A stretch of DNA of 64,000 bases from Spirochaetota bacterium (GCA_027858855.1 JAQIBV010000063.1:1-64000); one strand, 5' to 3'; shown: positions 25,703 to 35,438, counted from the stretch's first letter. Numbers and translations are program-made. The notes: a model not told the origin generated them from the sequence alone.

Positions 25703-26641
25703 TTACTTCAGATTATCTATATCTTCGCTGACTTTCTTATCTTTACTTTCTTTCGCATCTTCACTTTTTTTTACATCTTTTTTTGTTTCGCTTATCTTGT
25801 CAAGACCAAAAGCATACCCATCCGAATTTACAGGAATTATCATTTTTACAGAGGGTGCCAGCTTTTCAATATAGATATATTTTAAAACATCAGGATTACC
25901 CGCAATAATATCTGAAATTTTCTGTAAATGCTCATAGTAGGTACCGGTTTCGATACTTTTTAAATCGAGTGAATGTTGAAGAGCTTCGCGCTCTACCAGA
26001 TGTTTCTTTCGCAGCTCCATCAAATCGGTACGCAACTGCAAACCATAATTATAGATCTCTTCATCAGGGATTTTCAATATGGTTAAAGCATCAATTCCAT
26101 TAACAGAAATTCCATATTCCTGAGCCCGGCTTCTGCATCTTTCTTCGATTGTTACAAGCAAATCGGGCCATTGTTCCCGCAAACGGTCAGGAGCAAAGGG
26201 TGAATTCAGATAGGGTCGCATAATCGAAGCAAATTCTGATAGAAGATCAGACTCCAGTTTGTCGGCAATTGCAGCAGCCGGATCTTCAAGCTGGGAAGCC
26301 GACGGTATATAGCTTTTAGCGTCAACACTATAACGCATGGAGAGTTTAACAGAAACTGAATAGAGCGAATCGTCAAGCAACTCTAGCTCTTGAAGCGGTA
26401 GTGAGCAATCCACTTCAAGAGTACCATTCGTTTCGATAGTATAAAATGCGACCCGCCCTGGAATCAATGCATAGGGAGCAATTACCCATCCGCTCCCAGA
26501 AGATGTTATTATACGTTTGTCTTCGGTATCATAGGCAACGAGGATCTGCCCTCGTGGGGTAAATTTAACAGAACGATAGGCAGTATACCCTGCCCCGCCA
26601 AGAATAACTACAAACAAAATAAATAATAAAAACTTTTTCAC
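25703..26641 (-). CDS. SPFH/prohibitin-like membrane-anchored protein
   Basis: 312 residues. One N-terminal membrane segment (LLFILFVVILGGAGYTAY) is followed by TPRGQILVAYDTEDKRI and WVIAPYALIPGRVAFYTIE, which resemble the start of SPFH/band-7 domains. Helical regions follow (about 120-260), then a lysine- and glutamate-rich tail (KKDVKKSEDAKESKDKK). SPFH proteins form membrane-associated assemblies, but the match here is by eye and moderate. The GTG start lies two bases after the hfq stop, so translation is probably coupled. Confidence 0.55.
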   Translation of the reverse strand: MKKFLLFILFVVILGGAGYTAYRSVKFTPRGQILVAYDTEDKRIITSSGSGWVIAPYALIPGRVAFYTIETNGTLEVDCSLPLQELELLDDSLYSVSVKLSMRYSVDAKSYIPSASQLEDPAAAIADKLESDLLSEFASIMRPYLNSPFAPDRLREQWPDLLVTIEERCRSRAQEYGISVNGIDALTILKIPDEEIYNYGLQLRTDLMELRKKHLVEREALQHSLDLKSIETGTYYEHLQKISDIIAGNPDVLKYIYIEKLAPSVKMIIPVNSDGYAFGLDKISETKKDVKKSEDAKESKDKKVSEDIDNLK

Positions 26642-26643
26642 GA

Positions 26644-26865
26644 TTATGACTCTTCATCGTATTTTAAAGGTTTTGACGGCATAATGGTAGAAATAGCGTG
26701 CTTATAAATCAGATTCTGTTTTGTATCGATTCTCAGAAGAACTGTAAAGTTATCAAAAGCCTGAACCTTTCCCTGCAAAGGCACCCCATTGGTCAAATAG
26801 ATAGTTAAAGCGACCTTCTCCTTACGCGCGTTATTTAAAATCTTATCCTGAATATTTACACTCAT
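26644..26865 (-). CDS. hfq: RNA chaperone Hfq
   Basis: 73 residues, near the minimal Hfq core. Sm1 is seen in [27 protein letters not shown] and Sm2 in [13 protein letters not shown], where YKHA keeps the proximal RNA-binding pocket. It forms a hexameric ring that pairs small RNAs with mRNAs. It follows miaA by about 100 bases; the miaA-hfq order is also classical in Proteobacteria. The C-terminal tail is very short. Confidence 0.95.
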   Translation of the reverse strand: MSVNIQDKILNNARKEKVALTIYLTNGVPLQGKVQAFDNFTVLLRIDTKQNLIYKHAISTIMPSKPLKYDEES

Positions 26866-26971
26866 AACAACTCCCCCTTTTTTTTATATATATAGTTACG
26901 GCTGTAGATCGCAATTTTAAAGATGCACCAACCGCAGGAAGCAGTGTTTTGTTTATGAATTAGATCGATTA

Positions 26972-27886
26972 TTACAATAAAAAAAGCTCTCTTACACCTG
27001 CATTAAGTGATTCATAATCGGTATTTTCAAAGAAGTTTATCTGCGAATAACGATTTAACCATGTAATCTGTTTTTTGGCATACTTACGCGTCATCTGCTT
27101 CATCAGACTCACAGCTTCTTCTTTACCAATTTCACCTGTAATATAATCATATATTTGCGAGTATCCAATAGAATTCATCGAATTCATACTCTTATTATAT
27201 CCCTTTTTTATCAAACCGTCTACTTCATCAATAAATCCGTCTGCTACCATTGCATCAACACGCCTATCAATTCGACCATAGAGAACTTCCCGTTCAAACC
27301 GTGGTGAAAAAAAATGTGTTGAAGAAGAAATCCGCTGCACGCGTTCACCACGCAAACTGCTCATCGGTTTTCCGGAAAGATAAGTAACCTCAAGAGCCCT
27401 GATGATTCGTTGAGCATCATTAGGGTGAATTAAGGAAGCCGAAACAGGGTCAACAGATTCAAGCTCTTTGTGCAATTCCGAAAGTCCCTGCAACTGACAT
27501 TTTTCTCTCAAACGGGTACGCAACTCAGGGTCGGCATCGGGCATAGGAGAAAAGCCAAAAAAGAAGGAATCCAGATAGAGAAGTGTTCCCCCTACAAAGA
27601 GCGGAATTGCACCGCGACTGGTAATATCAGTGACAGCAATATCGGCAAGGGAACAGTAGCGTACAAGATCGAAAGGCTCATCAGGATAGACAACATCAAT
27701 GAGATGATGCGGCACAAGGTTTCGCTCGGAAGGAGAGATTTTCCCGCTGCCAATATCCATACCGACATACACCTGTACCGAATCGACAGAAACAATCTCA
27801 AAACGGTTGGGAAACGCATGACAAAGAGCAAGGGCTACATCACTTTTTCCCGAAGCAGTAGGTCCAGGAATTACCAGCGCATTAAT
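26972..27886 (-). CDS. miaA: tRNA dimethylallyltransferase MiaA, apparent AUU start
   Basis: 304 residues; adds the dimethylallyl group to A37 of tRNAs reading U-starting codons. The P-loop is IPGPTASGKS, followed by SVDSVQVYVGMDIGSGK, LIDVVYPDEPF, GGTLLYLDSFFFG and QRIIRALEV. The frame is closed by TGA at 27902-27904, and no ATG, GTG or TTG lies between it and the P-loop. The residues expected of MiaA begin exactly at ATT (27884-27886), reading (I/M)NALVIPGPTASGKS. This ATT overlaps the rpoZ stop by one base. Starting at GTG 27772 would lose the P-loop. Confidence 0.88.
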   Translation of the reverse strand: MNALVIPGPTASGKSDVALALCHAFPNRFEIVSVDSVQVYVGMDIGSGKISPSERNLVPHHLIDVVYPDEPFDLVRYCSLADIAVTDITSRGAIPLFVGGTLLYLDSFFFGFSPMPDADPELRTRLREKCQLQGLSELHKELESVDPVSASLIHPNDAQRIIRALEVTYLSGKPMSSLRGERVQRISSSTHFFSPRFEREVLYGRIDRRVDAMVADGFIDEVDGLIKKGYNKSMNSMNSIGYSQIYDYITGEIGKEEAVSLMKQMTRKYAKKQITWLNRYSQINFFENTDYESLNAGVRELFLL

Positions 27887-28094
27887 CGTCGCTATCCACG
27901 CTCATATCAACTTTAACATAATGGATATCCTCTTTTAAAAGAAGATTCAGAACATTAGGAACAATCTTCCAGTTCAAATCGGGTTCAGGATAATTTTTAA
28001 TCTTATTAAGCCGCATAACCGTCTGCATAGCAGCTTTGGTAAATTCAAACTTATTAATTTCAAGAGCATTCAATTTATCTAAGGGTATTATCAT
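27882..28094 (-). CDS. rpoZ: RNA polymerase omega subunit, RPB6-like
   Basis: 70 residues. NKFEFTKAAMQTVMRLN and IVPNVLNLLLKEDIHYVK fit the RPB6/omega fold of non-proteobacterial lineages rather than the classical RpoZ sequence. Position supports it: it follows gmk by 12 bases, as rpoZ does in many genomes. Omega helps assemble and stabilise the beta' subunit. Its last codons contain the apparent AUU start of miaA. Confidence 0.75.
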   Translation of the reverse strand: MIIPLDKLNALEINKFEFTKAAMQTVMRLNKIKNYPEPDLNWKIVPNVLNLLLKEDIHYVKVDMSVDSDD

Positions 28095-28106
28095 TTTTTA
28101 CCACCA

Positions 28107-28706
28107 TTAATTTTTAAGAATTTCTAAGCTGTTTCTCATCCTATCCATGCGCAATTGCTCTGCTTTGAGAATTGATTCAATGTCTCCGACAGCGTCTTCT
28201 ACAACAGAATTGATAACTGCATAATCAAAATTAGTACTACCTCTCATCTCTTCTAAAGAAGCTGCCAGGCGTACACGTATCTGCTGATCTGAATCAGTTT
28301 TTCGATTTCTAAGACGGCTTTCAAGCACTTTAAGCGAAGGAGGAAGGATAAAGATAAATACTCCGTCCTGAATTTTTTCTCTAAGAATAGAGGCTCCTTG
28401 CACATCTATATCAAGTACGGGAATTCTGCCGGAGGCCTTTATTCTGTCAATCTCTTTTTTTCGGGTACCATAGTAGTGACCATGCACCTCGGCCCATTCA
28501 AGAAAGTCATCATTTTCGACGTCCTGCTTGAAAGTTTGTGAATCAGTGAAGTAATACTCACGTCCATTCTCTTCACCCGACCGCATAGCACGCGTAGTCG
28601 ACGAAATAGCAAAAGCTAAATCGGAATTCTGGCGTAATAGATGGTTAATAATGGTCGATTTACCCGCACCGGAGGGGGCTGATATAATTACAGTAAAATT
28701 ACTCAT
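28107..28706 (-). CDS. gmk: Guanylate kinase
   Basis: 199 residues. It phosphorylates GMP to GDP. The P-loop is [10 protein letters not shown] (near residue 9); GMP-binding segments are [17 protein letters not shown] and [14 protein letters not shown]; and VLDIDVQGA closes the core. It overlaps remA by 8 bases and precedes rpoZ, a conserved order. Confidence 0.97.
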   Translation of the reverse strand: MSNFTVIISAPSGAGKSTIINHLLRQNSDLAFAISSTTRAMRSGEENGREYYFTDSQTFKQDVENDDFLEWAEVHGHYYGTRKKEIDRIKASGRIPVLDIDVQGASILREKIQDGVFIFILPPSLKVLESRLRNRKTDSDQQIRVRLAASLEEMRGSTNFDYAVINSVVEDAVGDIESILKAEQLRMDRMRNSLEILKN

Positions 28707-28950
28707 CTTTCTCCTGATTCATTCTGTTGATCAAAGTTTCAGGCTGCATGCCAGACAATACAATGTGATTGCTATCCATTATAACAATTGAACGCGTTTT
28801 ACGTCCATGAGTAGCATCAATAAGCATACGCATATCACGTGCCTCTTCACGAATGCGCTTGCCCGAAGCTGAAACCGGCGACACTATAGCAACAACCCGG
28901 TTTAGGGCTACCGCATTACCAAAACCAATATTGATTAACTGATTTTTCAT
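28699..28950 (-). CDS. remA: RemA-family (DUF370) DNA-binding regulator
   Basis: 83 residues from the ATG at 28950. [19 protein letters not shown] and [20 protein letters not shown] are family hallmarks. In Bacillus, RemA activates biofilm matrix genes. In other phyla it sits, as here, between yicC and gmk with no known target. The start overlaps the yicC stop by four bases (ATGA). Confidence 0.9.
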   Translation of the reverse strand: MKNQLINIGFGNAVALNRVVAIVSPVSASGKRIREEARDMRMLIDATHGRKTRSIVIMDSNHIVLSGMQPETLINRMNQEKDE

Positions 28951-29813
28951 ACTACATTCCTGCACTGTTCCCGGATTTTGTCTATCAAATTCTTGACATC
29001 TACAACAGCATGCGCTACATCAGATCGGTTTGATTTCGAGGCGATAGTATTAATCTCGCGAAACATCTCCTGAGAGATAAAATCCAGTTTTTTACCAATT
29101 GCCTCATTCAGCGTACATGTCTGCTTAAACTTTGCTATGTGATCTTTCAGGCGTGAAAGCTCTTCACTGATGTCAAGACGATCAGTAATAAGTGCAAATT
29201 CTGTATAGAGTCGCTGTGTATCCATATCTGCATTTACAAGTGATGAAACGCGATCTTTAAGTTTGTTAAACTGTTCTGCCGCACTGTTTTTTGTAAGCTT
29301 AGAAATATGAGAAACATTTGAGACTATCGCTTTGAGTGATCCAAGAACATCACGCTCAATCGATTTCCCCTCCTGTTGACGCATTTTAACAGCACTCGCA
29401 AGAGCCTTATGAAGAGCTTTCTCAATTTTTTTCTGCGAATCTGAAGATAAAGAGGTTCTGCCCTTGGTTACCACTCCATCGAAAGAGAGAATTGTATCAA
29501 GACTGAACCTGCGATCTTCAGGAAGAACTTTTTCGGCCGATGACAGCTGCTTAAAATAGCTCTTTATAAGATCACTATTTATCGAGATCTGACGGTCTTC
29601 ACTCCAGTCAAAAACATCAATACTTACCTCGACCTTCCCCCGGCTCATATACTCCTTTACAGCTGATGAATAAGTTGCCTCTTCATGCCGTAAAAATCGT
29701 GGTACATTAATATAAACTTCCAAAAATTTTGTGTTTAATGTTTTAACCTCAATCGAAAAAGAGAACTGAGAAGTTTTCCCTTCCAAAGAGGCATACCCTG
29801 TCATACTTTCCAT
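28947..29813 (-). CDS. yicC: YicC/YloC-family endoribonuclease
   Basis: 288 residues with the family start [12 protein letters not shown] and the DUF1732 C-terminus ([20 protein letters not shown]). E. coli YicC is an RNase that acts on small RNAs. AAAGGTGAT precedes the ATG. The start overlaps cheD by 13 bases, so the chemotaxis and housekeeping genes share a transcript. Confidence 0.93.
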   Translation of the reverse strand: MESMTGYASLEGKTSQFSFSIEVKTLNTKFLEVYINVPRFLRHEEATYSSAVKEYMSRGKVEVSIDVFDWSEDRQISINSDLIKSYFKQLSSAEKVLPEDRRFSLDTILSFDGVVTKGRTSLSSDSQKKIEKALHKALASAVKMRQQEGKSIERDVLGSLKAIVSNVSHISKLTKNSAAEQFNKLKDRVSSLVNADMDTQRLYTEFALITDRLDISEELSRLKDHIAKFKQTCTLNEAIGKKLDFISQEMFREINTIASKSNRSDVAHAVVDVKNLIDKIREQCRNVV

Positions 29814-30334
29814 TTATCACCTTTCATCACGGATATTTCCGGTTTTATTTCATCGACTCGAACCCTTCCATTGCTCAGATCAAATGTGACAATTCTGGCA
29901 CTATGCCCGCCACAGACATTTGAGAGAATAGGTATATCCAGTTCCGTTACAAGCCTTTTAACAGCACGAACATTGGAATTTCCAACATCAAAGAGTATCG
30001 GGCCACCGGGCCTTGAATACATGTTTGCTCCACCTGCAATTCGAGCAATGAGCCGATCTATTCGTGCTCCTTTTTTTTGAAGATCGGTAATCATCAAGGG
30101 AATCATGCGGTCTGCAAATCGTTCTTCAGTTCCGCTTGATTTAAAAAATTCCGGTAAAACTACATGCCCCATGCTACCTACATGAATAATAGGGTCATAG
30201 AGGGCGAGAGAGACACAGGATCCAAGTATAGTCCGCAGAATTGCAGGCGAAAATGCAGTCCTGTACTCACCTATGCCGACATCAATTTTCTTTATATTCA
30301 CGGAGCCGCTGGTTTGGGACGTAAACGGGTGCAT
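29801..30334 (-). CDS. cheD: Chemoreceptor glutamine deamidase CheD
   Basis: 177 residues. The catalytic Cys lies in LGSCVSLALYD (C40) and the His in GSMGHVVLPE (H57). CheD deamidates glutamines in chemoreceptor methylation helices. Its ATG lies 53 bases inside cheR. A later GTG (30301) is possible, and neither start has a clear ribosome-binding site. It follows cheR directly. Confidence 0.92.
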   Translation of the reverse strand: MHPFTSQTSGSVNIKKIDVGIGEYRTAFSPAILRTILGSCVSLALYDPIIHVGSMGHVVLPEFFKSSGTEERFADRMIPLMITDLQKKGARIDRLIARIAGGANMYSRPGGPILFDVGNSNVRAVKRLVTELDIPILSNVCGGHSARIVTFDLSNGRVRVDEIKPEISVMKGDKWKV

Positions 30335-31151
30335 CTTTGATTTTTACATAGGAAAAATCTTCTGAAATAGAATGCAGGGTTTCCGAATGACCAATAAAAA
30401 GAAAACCGGTCTCTTTGTTAATTGAACTGAAGAAATTGTTTACCAGTACCCTTTGATGCAGATTGTCAAAATAGATCATTACATTCCTGCAAAAAATAAT
30501 ATCAATATTCCTTGGAAAGGGATCTTTAAAAAGATTAACTCGACTGAAAGAGACATATTTTCGTAAATTATCCTTAACTGTATAGAGTATTTCCGAATCG
30601 GGAACTTTTGCAAAATAACGATCCAACCGATCTTTGCTGACTTTTTCAATTCTTCTACCGGAATATACTCCCTTCTTCGCAAAGTCCAGTACCGAGTGAG
30701 CGATGTCGCTGGCAAGAATTTCGATTCGCCATCCGGGAAAGAGGGAAAGGCACTCATTGATGCAGATAGCGATTGTGTAGGCCTCCTCACCAGTAGAACA
30801 TCCGGCACTCCAGATGCGTAAGACTCTGTCCTGTTTTTTTGACGCTATTTCGGGCAGACAATTATTTATCAGTGCATCGAAATGACGCTCATTACGAAAA
30901 AAATAGGTCTCATTGGTAGAAACGACATCCAGAAGCTGTTCTATCTCGACCGATCTGTCCCTTTGATTATTTATATAATCAAAATATTCGGCAAAGGTTT
31001 CAAGCTCTAATAGTTGCAATCTTCTGCGTAATCTGTTGGAAAGAAGTGTAATCTTGGAATCTTTCATGAAAATTCCGCTCTCAGAATATATTAGATCCGC
31101 AAATTTCTTAAATTCATCCTGACTAAGACGCCGTATTGAATCAAAATCCAT
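30282..31151 (-). CDS. cheR: Chemoreceptor methyltransferase CheR
   Basis: 289 residues. The N-terminal helical domain and NETYFFRNERHF (80-91) are followed by the SAM site WSAGCSTGEE (114-123) and IFCRNVMIYFD. It methylates receptor glutamates for adaptation. The ATG at 31151 has GGTGAG upstream. It overlaps the preceding gene by 11 bases. Confidence 0.95.
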   Translation of the reverse strand: MDFDSIRRLSQDEFKKFADLIYSESGIFMKDSKITLLSNRLRRRLQLLELETFAEYFDYINNQRDRSVEIEQLLDVVSTNETYFFRNERHFDALINNCLPEIASKKQDRVLRIWSAGCSTGEEAYTIAICINECLSLFPGWRIEILASDIAHSVLDFAKKGVYSGRRIEKVSKDRLDRYFAKVPDSEILYTVKDNLRKYVSFSRVNLFKDPFPRNIDIIFCRNVMIYFDNLHQRVLVNNFFSSINKETGFLFIGHSETLHSISEDFSYVKIKDAPVYVPNQRLREYKEN

Positions 31152-31758
31152 GAATCTCACCATTTTCGTTCAGTTCTATACCATTCAATTGCAGGATAAG
31201 AAGTACTTCGGGTAAAGTAACATCAGAAGCCTCTGAAATTATTTCAGGAGAAAATCCCTGACGATAGAGAGAGACAAAAGTCTCATGCTGGTTACCGCCT
31301 TCACGAAGCTGAGTCTCGGGGTCAGGCATCTCATCCTCAACCCGCCCCGGTTCAAGATCAAGATCATCATCCACAAGATAAGAGTGAGATGACTTATCGC
31401 TGTTCACTCCTGAAGTTTTCATCTCGCGCACAAGTGAATAATCTTCGGCGACGCTGACACCTATGTCAACGGAAGGAGTTTCTGGTTTAACCTGTGCAGC
31501 ATCTATTGATCTTATATCTATTGACTCGATAGAGCCACTAATTTTTAGAAGTTTTTTACACATCTTGATACGGTTTTCCAGCAGGGTGATGTTTCGCTCC
31601 GCGCTCTGGTTAAACTCACGCATCATCTCTTCTATTTCGCGTTTATACTTCTGAATATGATAGTTTGTGGAAGACTTTTCCAGTTTTAATGTTAATACCA
31701 AGTATAAGATAACACCTGTGAAGATATTTGTCAGAAGGATCATAAAAAAATTCAGCAT
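31141..31758 (-). CDS. Membrane-anchored coiled-coil protein with C-terminal SwrB-like segment
   Basis: 205 residues. An N-terminal membrane helix (ILLTNIFTGVILYLVLTL) is followed by a coiled coil (about 30-75), an acidic linker, and a C-terminal helical segment (FVSLYRQGFSPEIISEASDV, then EVLLILQLNGIEL). This layout resembles SwrB of Bacillus and similar proteins in flagellar operons that promote export-gate assembly. The similarity is in architecture only. It lies between the 108-residue protein gene and cheR. Confidence 0.6.
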   Translation of the reverse strand: MLNFFMILLTNIFTGVILYLVLTLKLEKSSTNYHIQKYKREIEEMMREFNQSAERNITLLENRIKMCKKLLKISGSIESIDIRSIDAAQVKPETPSVDIGVSVAEDYSLVREMKTSGVNSDKSSHSYLVDDDLDLEPGRVEDEMPDPETQLREGGNQHETFVSLYRQGFSPEIISEASDVTLPEVLLILQLNGIELNENGEIHGF

Positions 31759-31766
31759 AATTGGCC

Positions 31767-32093
31767 CTATCGTGTAAAATCTATATTATTTCCTAATGAA
31801 GGATCGTGTGGTTTTTCATCTGCATCGTCATCGTCATTGTTTTCACCGGCATGCTCTCGTTTCTGAGCATCACGCTTCTCACTATTTTCCCGTTCCTTTG
31901 CGCTTTGCATCCTGCTCTCATCACTCTCTTTATTAGAATCAAGCCGATCCTTGTGCCGGTTCGATGCCTCCTCTGATTGGTGATCAAGAAACTGGTGCTG
32001 ATTAATGAGATTTTCTGTGCGAACTTGAGTCTGTTTGGCAACATCCTGCAAATGCCCCATATTTGCCTGAAGATCTATAGGAGAAACGGCCAT
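31767..32093 (-). CDS. Charged unknown protein in the flagellar operon
   Basis: 108 residues, no recognised family. The first 30 residues could be helical (PIDLQANMGHLQDVAKQTQV). The rest is extremely charged and probably disordered (ESDESRMQSAKERENSEKRD, NNDDDDADEKPHD). It is packed between fapA, whose stop adjoins its start, and the SwrB-like gene, which argues for a real gene of the motility operon. Confidence 0.6.
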   Translation of the reverse strand: MAVSPIDLQANMGHLQDVAKQTQVRTENLINQHQFLDHQSEEASNRHKDRLDSNKESDESRMQSAKERENSEKRDAQKREHAGENNDDDDADEKPHDPSLGNNIDFTR

Positions 32094-34058
32094 TTAACGC
32101 CTCCTGCGTGAAGATGATGCCATCGAGTCTATAGACTCGGGCTTTATGTAATTTGCAAAAACCCAGTCATTGTTTTTCATTGATATGCTGACATTTGAAT
32201 AGGGATCCTGTACCGGTAAACGTTCATTTTTTATAATGATTTCTACCCCGGGATAGAGCTGTTTTTCGGCACACACAATTCCCTTATGCTCAATAACTTC
32301 AAGATACTGTTCAAGTTCCTCTTTTTCAAGGCTTATATCATCCCGACGTTTTGTAAGTTTCTGCTGCCGATCAACCATCATGTTAAGTTTTTCGTTCTGC
32401 TCTTCAGAAAGACGGGCACTTTTTTTACGGGAAGTCAGTGTCTTGACATCAAGCTCAAGTTTTTCAAGCTCTTCTTTCGTTGTGGTAAGCGAATTGTTGA
32501 GGTCATTCATCTGTTGTAAAATCTTGGGATTCATACCCACATAAATATAGGTCTTGGTATAAGAATCCGAACCGATCTGTTTAGCATTAACCTCATCCCC
32601 GGCACGAATTACACCGCCGACAATCTGAGCGCGACGTCCATTACAGAATACGGTACCTCCTGCATCAACATGCGATTGCAGAAGCTCTTCTGTTACCACT
32701 ACATTTTTTTCTGCTATAAGGTTAGCCCTGTTTACAAATTTTGCAAAAATGGAGCCGCTTGTAGTTTCAATACGACCTTCGTCCCTTCCGTTTATTCCCT
32801 GACGTATTACAATATCACCTTCCGCCTCAATTACCGCTTTCTGAACAGAACCGCGTACCTCTACATTTCCGGAAGCCTTTACCGAAAACTCATCAAGAAC
32901 ATTACCCGTTATCAAAACAGACCCCATCATTACGATGTTTCCTGTAACGTTGTTCACATCGCCCTGTACAACAAGAACCTCATCAACACAGATCTTCTCA
33001 CCCTTAAGGATCACCTGACCATTACGTTCGGCAGTCAACTCTGTTGCATCATCCGACAGAATTGTACCCTCTCCATGCTTGATTGTTGTATCCTTTCCGG
33101 AATGAACAGGGATTATATTGTTTTTAACAGTGCGCCCTTCAACTCCATTAGTGGCTGGACGCTTAACAGCCAGAAGTTGACCAACTACAACATTTTCAAT
33201 CAGGTTCAGATCTTTAAAGTCTACAGAATCATCATCATTATCGAAAGAGATCTCTTTTTCGACACGAACCTTATACTCTACATAGGCATCAGTCCCATTC
33301 TTGGGCTGAACTCCCTTGGCAGCAACAAGAGGAGTACTGTAGTTCATTGATTCAAGATAGTTGTTAATGGCCTCTTCATCAATACCAAGCACGACTCCGG
33401 CACTCTTTAGAGCATGAAGAACATCATCAAGTTCCATATGTCGCCCTGAATGGCGCGGGGGCTCAAAATGAGCGACAGCAAGCATCTCATTATCACTGAC
33501 TTCAATATACATTGTACCGTCGTTTTCAATGGTAGGAACCCAGTCTCCTATTCTGACCGGTTTACCAGTTTGAGCAGATATAGTTTTTTTAACAAGATTT
33601 TCATCAAAATTCTTGATCTGTAACTGATCAATCCGCTGAGCAACATCGGAAACGGCTACCTTACGCCCACGTCCCTTTGGAGGGCGAACAGTAAACCAGA
33701 TTCCGCTCTTGGTAACACGAACAGAAAAAGTTCCCGGTGCATTAGGGTCAGAAACTTCACGAGTCAATTCGTCAGAAATATTACGAGACAGTTTCTGGTC
33801 AAGATCACTCAAGTCGTCAAATGCCGCCTGCTCATCAAGTGCACGAACATAGAGTTTGTAGGGATTTCTACCAAAACCGAATAGTCCAGAGCTTCCGCGT
33901 TGAACCACCTCGTAGTCGAGCATCGAAATATCGACATTCAACTCTTTCGCAGCAAGCTCGAGCCCCTGACGGATGGAATCGGCATAAACTTCAAGTTCAT
34001 TTTCATCAGCAGAACCTTCAGAACCGATTGTATGTAGCAGATCTTTTAATTGTGACAT
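32094..34058 (-). CDS. fapA: FapA-family (DUF342) protein with Jag-N-like N-terminus
   Basis: 654 residues. Residues about 10-75 resemble the Jag N-terminal domain (ELNVDISMLDYEVVQRGSSG, LFGFGRNPYKL). The DUF342/FapA core follows, with a beta-helix of repeats (GNVEVRGSVQKAVIEAEGDI, VVTEELLQSHVDAGGTVFCN), and then a coiled coil (about 520-600). FapA is encoded in many flagellar operons and affects polar placement or assembly of the flagellum. It directly follows fliA, with a one-base gap. Confidence 0.85.
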   Translation of the reverse strand: MSQLKDLLHTIGSEGSADENELEVYADSIRQGLELAAKELNVDISMLDYEVVQRGSSGLFGFGRNPYKLYVRALDEQAAFDDLSDLDQKLSRNISDELTREVSDPNAPGTFSVRVTKSGIWFTVRPPKGRGRKVAVSDVAQRIDQLQIKNFDENLVKKTISAQTGKPVRIGDWVPTIENDGTMYIEVSDNEMLAVAHFEPPRHSGRHMELDDVLHALKSAGVVLGIDEEAINNYLESMNYSTPLVAAKGVQPKNGTDAYVEYKVRVEKEISFDNDDDSVDFKDLNLIENVVVGQLLAVKRPATNGVEGRTVKNNIIPVHSGKDTTIKHGEGTILSDDATELTAERNGQVILKGEKICVDEVLVVQGDVNNVTGNIVMMGSVLITGNVLDEFSVKASGNVEVRGSVQKAVIEAEGDIVIRQGINGRDEGRIETTSGSIFAKFVNRANLIAEKNVVVTEELLQSHVDAGGTVFCNGRRAQIVGGVIRAGDEVNAKQIGSDSYTKTYIYVGMNPKILQQMNDLNNSLTTTKEELEKLELDVKTLTSRKKSARLSEEQNEKLNMMVDRQQKLTKRRDDISLEKEELEQYLEVIEHKGIVCAEKQLYPGVEIIIKNERLPVQDPYSNVSISMKNNDWVFANYIKPESIDSMASSSRRRR

Positions 34059-34059
34059 T

Positions 34060-34860
34060 TTATCCGACCAGATTTGACTTTATTCGTCCTAAACGACCGC
34101 GCAAACGCATAATTGCCTTTGTGTGAAGCTGAGAGATACGGCTTTCTGTAACGTCAAGAACCTGGCCAATCTCTTTGAGGGTAAGGTCTTCATAATAATA
34201 GAGAACTATGACCTTTTTTTCTTTATCGGGGAGTTTTTTTATAGCTTCAATTATATGCTCTTTTATCTCTTCTTTCTCAACAAGAACATCAGGATTCATG
34301 TTATCGGGTGCTTCGAGTGTCTCCATTATCGAAAGCTCATCATTATCGTCGCCAAGATACCAGATATCATTTAGCGAAACCATGGATGTACCGCTGACCT
34401 TGTTCAGTATTGAATGGAACTCCTCTATAGAAATACCCAGTTCTTTTGATACCTCTTCATCCTCTACAGTGCGTCCAAGCTTGTTCTCAAGATCTGCAAT
34501 GGTTGTTTCGATCTCTTTAGCTTTTTGACGAATGGATCGTGGAATCCAGTCGATTGAGCGGAGTTCATCGAAAATCGAACCGCGTATACGTGTCATAGCA
34601 TATGTTTTGAATTTTATTCCACGGTCGGGATTATACTTGGTAATGGCATCCATGAGACCAAAAACACCATATGATACCAGATCATCGAATTCGATATTCT
34701 GAGGCATTCCCATCGCAACTTTACCAGCCACATATTTGACCAGGGGAGCATATTTTATAACAAAGAAGTCGCGAATTACCTGATCGTTACTTTTCGAAAA
34801 AGTCTGCCACAGATCCTCCTCGTTCAGCGCTTCAAACTCTGCAATTTTCTTCTTGTTCAT
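34060..34860 (-). CDS. fliA: RNA polymerase sigma-28 factor (FliA/WhiG type)
   Basis: 266 residues from the ATG at 34860 (GGATGG upstream; 34872 is an alternative). Region 2 ([38 protein letters not shown]), region 3 ([20 protein letters not shown]) and region 4 ([20 protein letters not shown]) are all present. It directs late flagellar and chemotaxis transcription and would be inhibited by FlgM encoded at 22232. It sits inside the operon it may partly control. Confidence 0.95.
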   Translation of the reverse strand: MNKKKIAEFEALNEEDLWQTFSKSNDQVIRDFFVIKYAPLVKYVAGKVAMGMPQNIEFDDLVSYGVFGLMDAITKYNPDRGIKFKTYAMTRIRGSIFDELRSIDWIPRSIRQKAKEIETTIADLENKLGRTVEDEEVSKELGISIEEFHSILNKVSGTSMVSLNDIWYLGDDNDELSIMETLEAPDNMNPDVLVEKEEIKEHIIEAIKKLPDKEKKVIVLYYYEDLTLKEIGQVLDVTESRISQLHTKAIMRLRGRLGRIKSNLVG

Positions 34861-34880
34861 TACACCATCCACGATTATTT

Positions 34881-34960
34881 TTCGTCTCTACTCATCTTTA
34901 CTCATCTTTACTCATCATAGTTCATCTTTATTCATCTTTATTCATCTTTGCTCATCATAG
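34881..34960. repeat. 10-bp tandem repeat at the 3' end of a flagellar-operon gene
   Basis: Eight units of ctcatcttta type. On the minus strand GATGANTAAA units begin inside the last codons (SKDE) of the gene ending at 34938 and continue past its stop towards fliA. Confidence 0.9.
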
Positions 34961-35438
34961 TTCTTATTGCTTCAGCCATAATCTTCGGTTCGTATTTGAC
35001 GCCTTTCTCTTTAAGTATGTGACGCCCCATTGCACGATCCTTAATCCCAAGACTTTCGGACGTTGATGGAGCAAGGCCTGGATCGAATGCCCCCATACCG
35101 GATTCCGGTTCATCTTCGGTATGTTCTGCCGATTCGCCATCTTCTCTGTATGACTCACCACCCTGTTCCGGTTCAATTCCGGTATCAACAGCCTCAACAT
35201 CGGTATCAAACGGATCGGAAGAGTGATTAATCACATTATAAACTTCCGGAACAAAACGCTTCAAAATAGTCACAATAGCAAAACCGATACCCGCAAAAAA
35301 AAGAGCCAGTAAAATCGTTCTGAAAACAACAATTCCTACAGATATACCGGAAAGAGCCCCTACCAGTGGCGACAAAAACAGCGCGATTCCTGAAAAAATC
35401 AGCGCGACCTTATATTCAATTTTTCTCAAAATAAACAT
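34938..35438 (-). CDS. Two-TM protein of the flagellar operon, unknown
   Basis: 166 residues. Two membrane segments (VALIFSGIALFLSPLVGAL and VFRTILLALFFAGIGFAIV) are followed by an acidic cytoplasmic region and a conserved-looking tail (GRHILKEKGVKYEPKIMAEA). No known domain. Its position between flhG and fliA suggests a motility role. The last codons merge into a 10-bp tandem repeat. Confidence 0.65.
   Translation of the reverse strand: MFILRKIEYKVALIFSGIALFLSPLVGALSGISVGIVVFRTILLALFFAGIGFAIVTILKRFVPEVYNVINHSSDPFDTDVEAVDTGIEPEQGGESYREDGESAEHTEDEPESGMGAFDPGLAPSTSESLGIKDRAMGRHILKEKGVKYEPKIMAEAIRTMMSKDE

Noticed and set aside
27592-27831. A 79-codon frame inside miaA
   Set aside because: It is out of frame with a clear MiaA protein and has no ribosome-binding site.
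32670-33350. A 226-codon plus-strand frame
   Set aside because: It is fully antisense to fapA, whose domain structure is clear.
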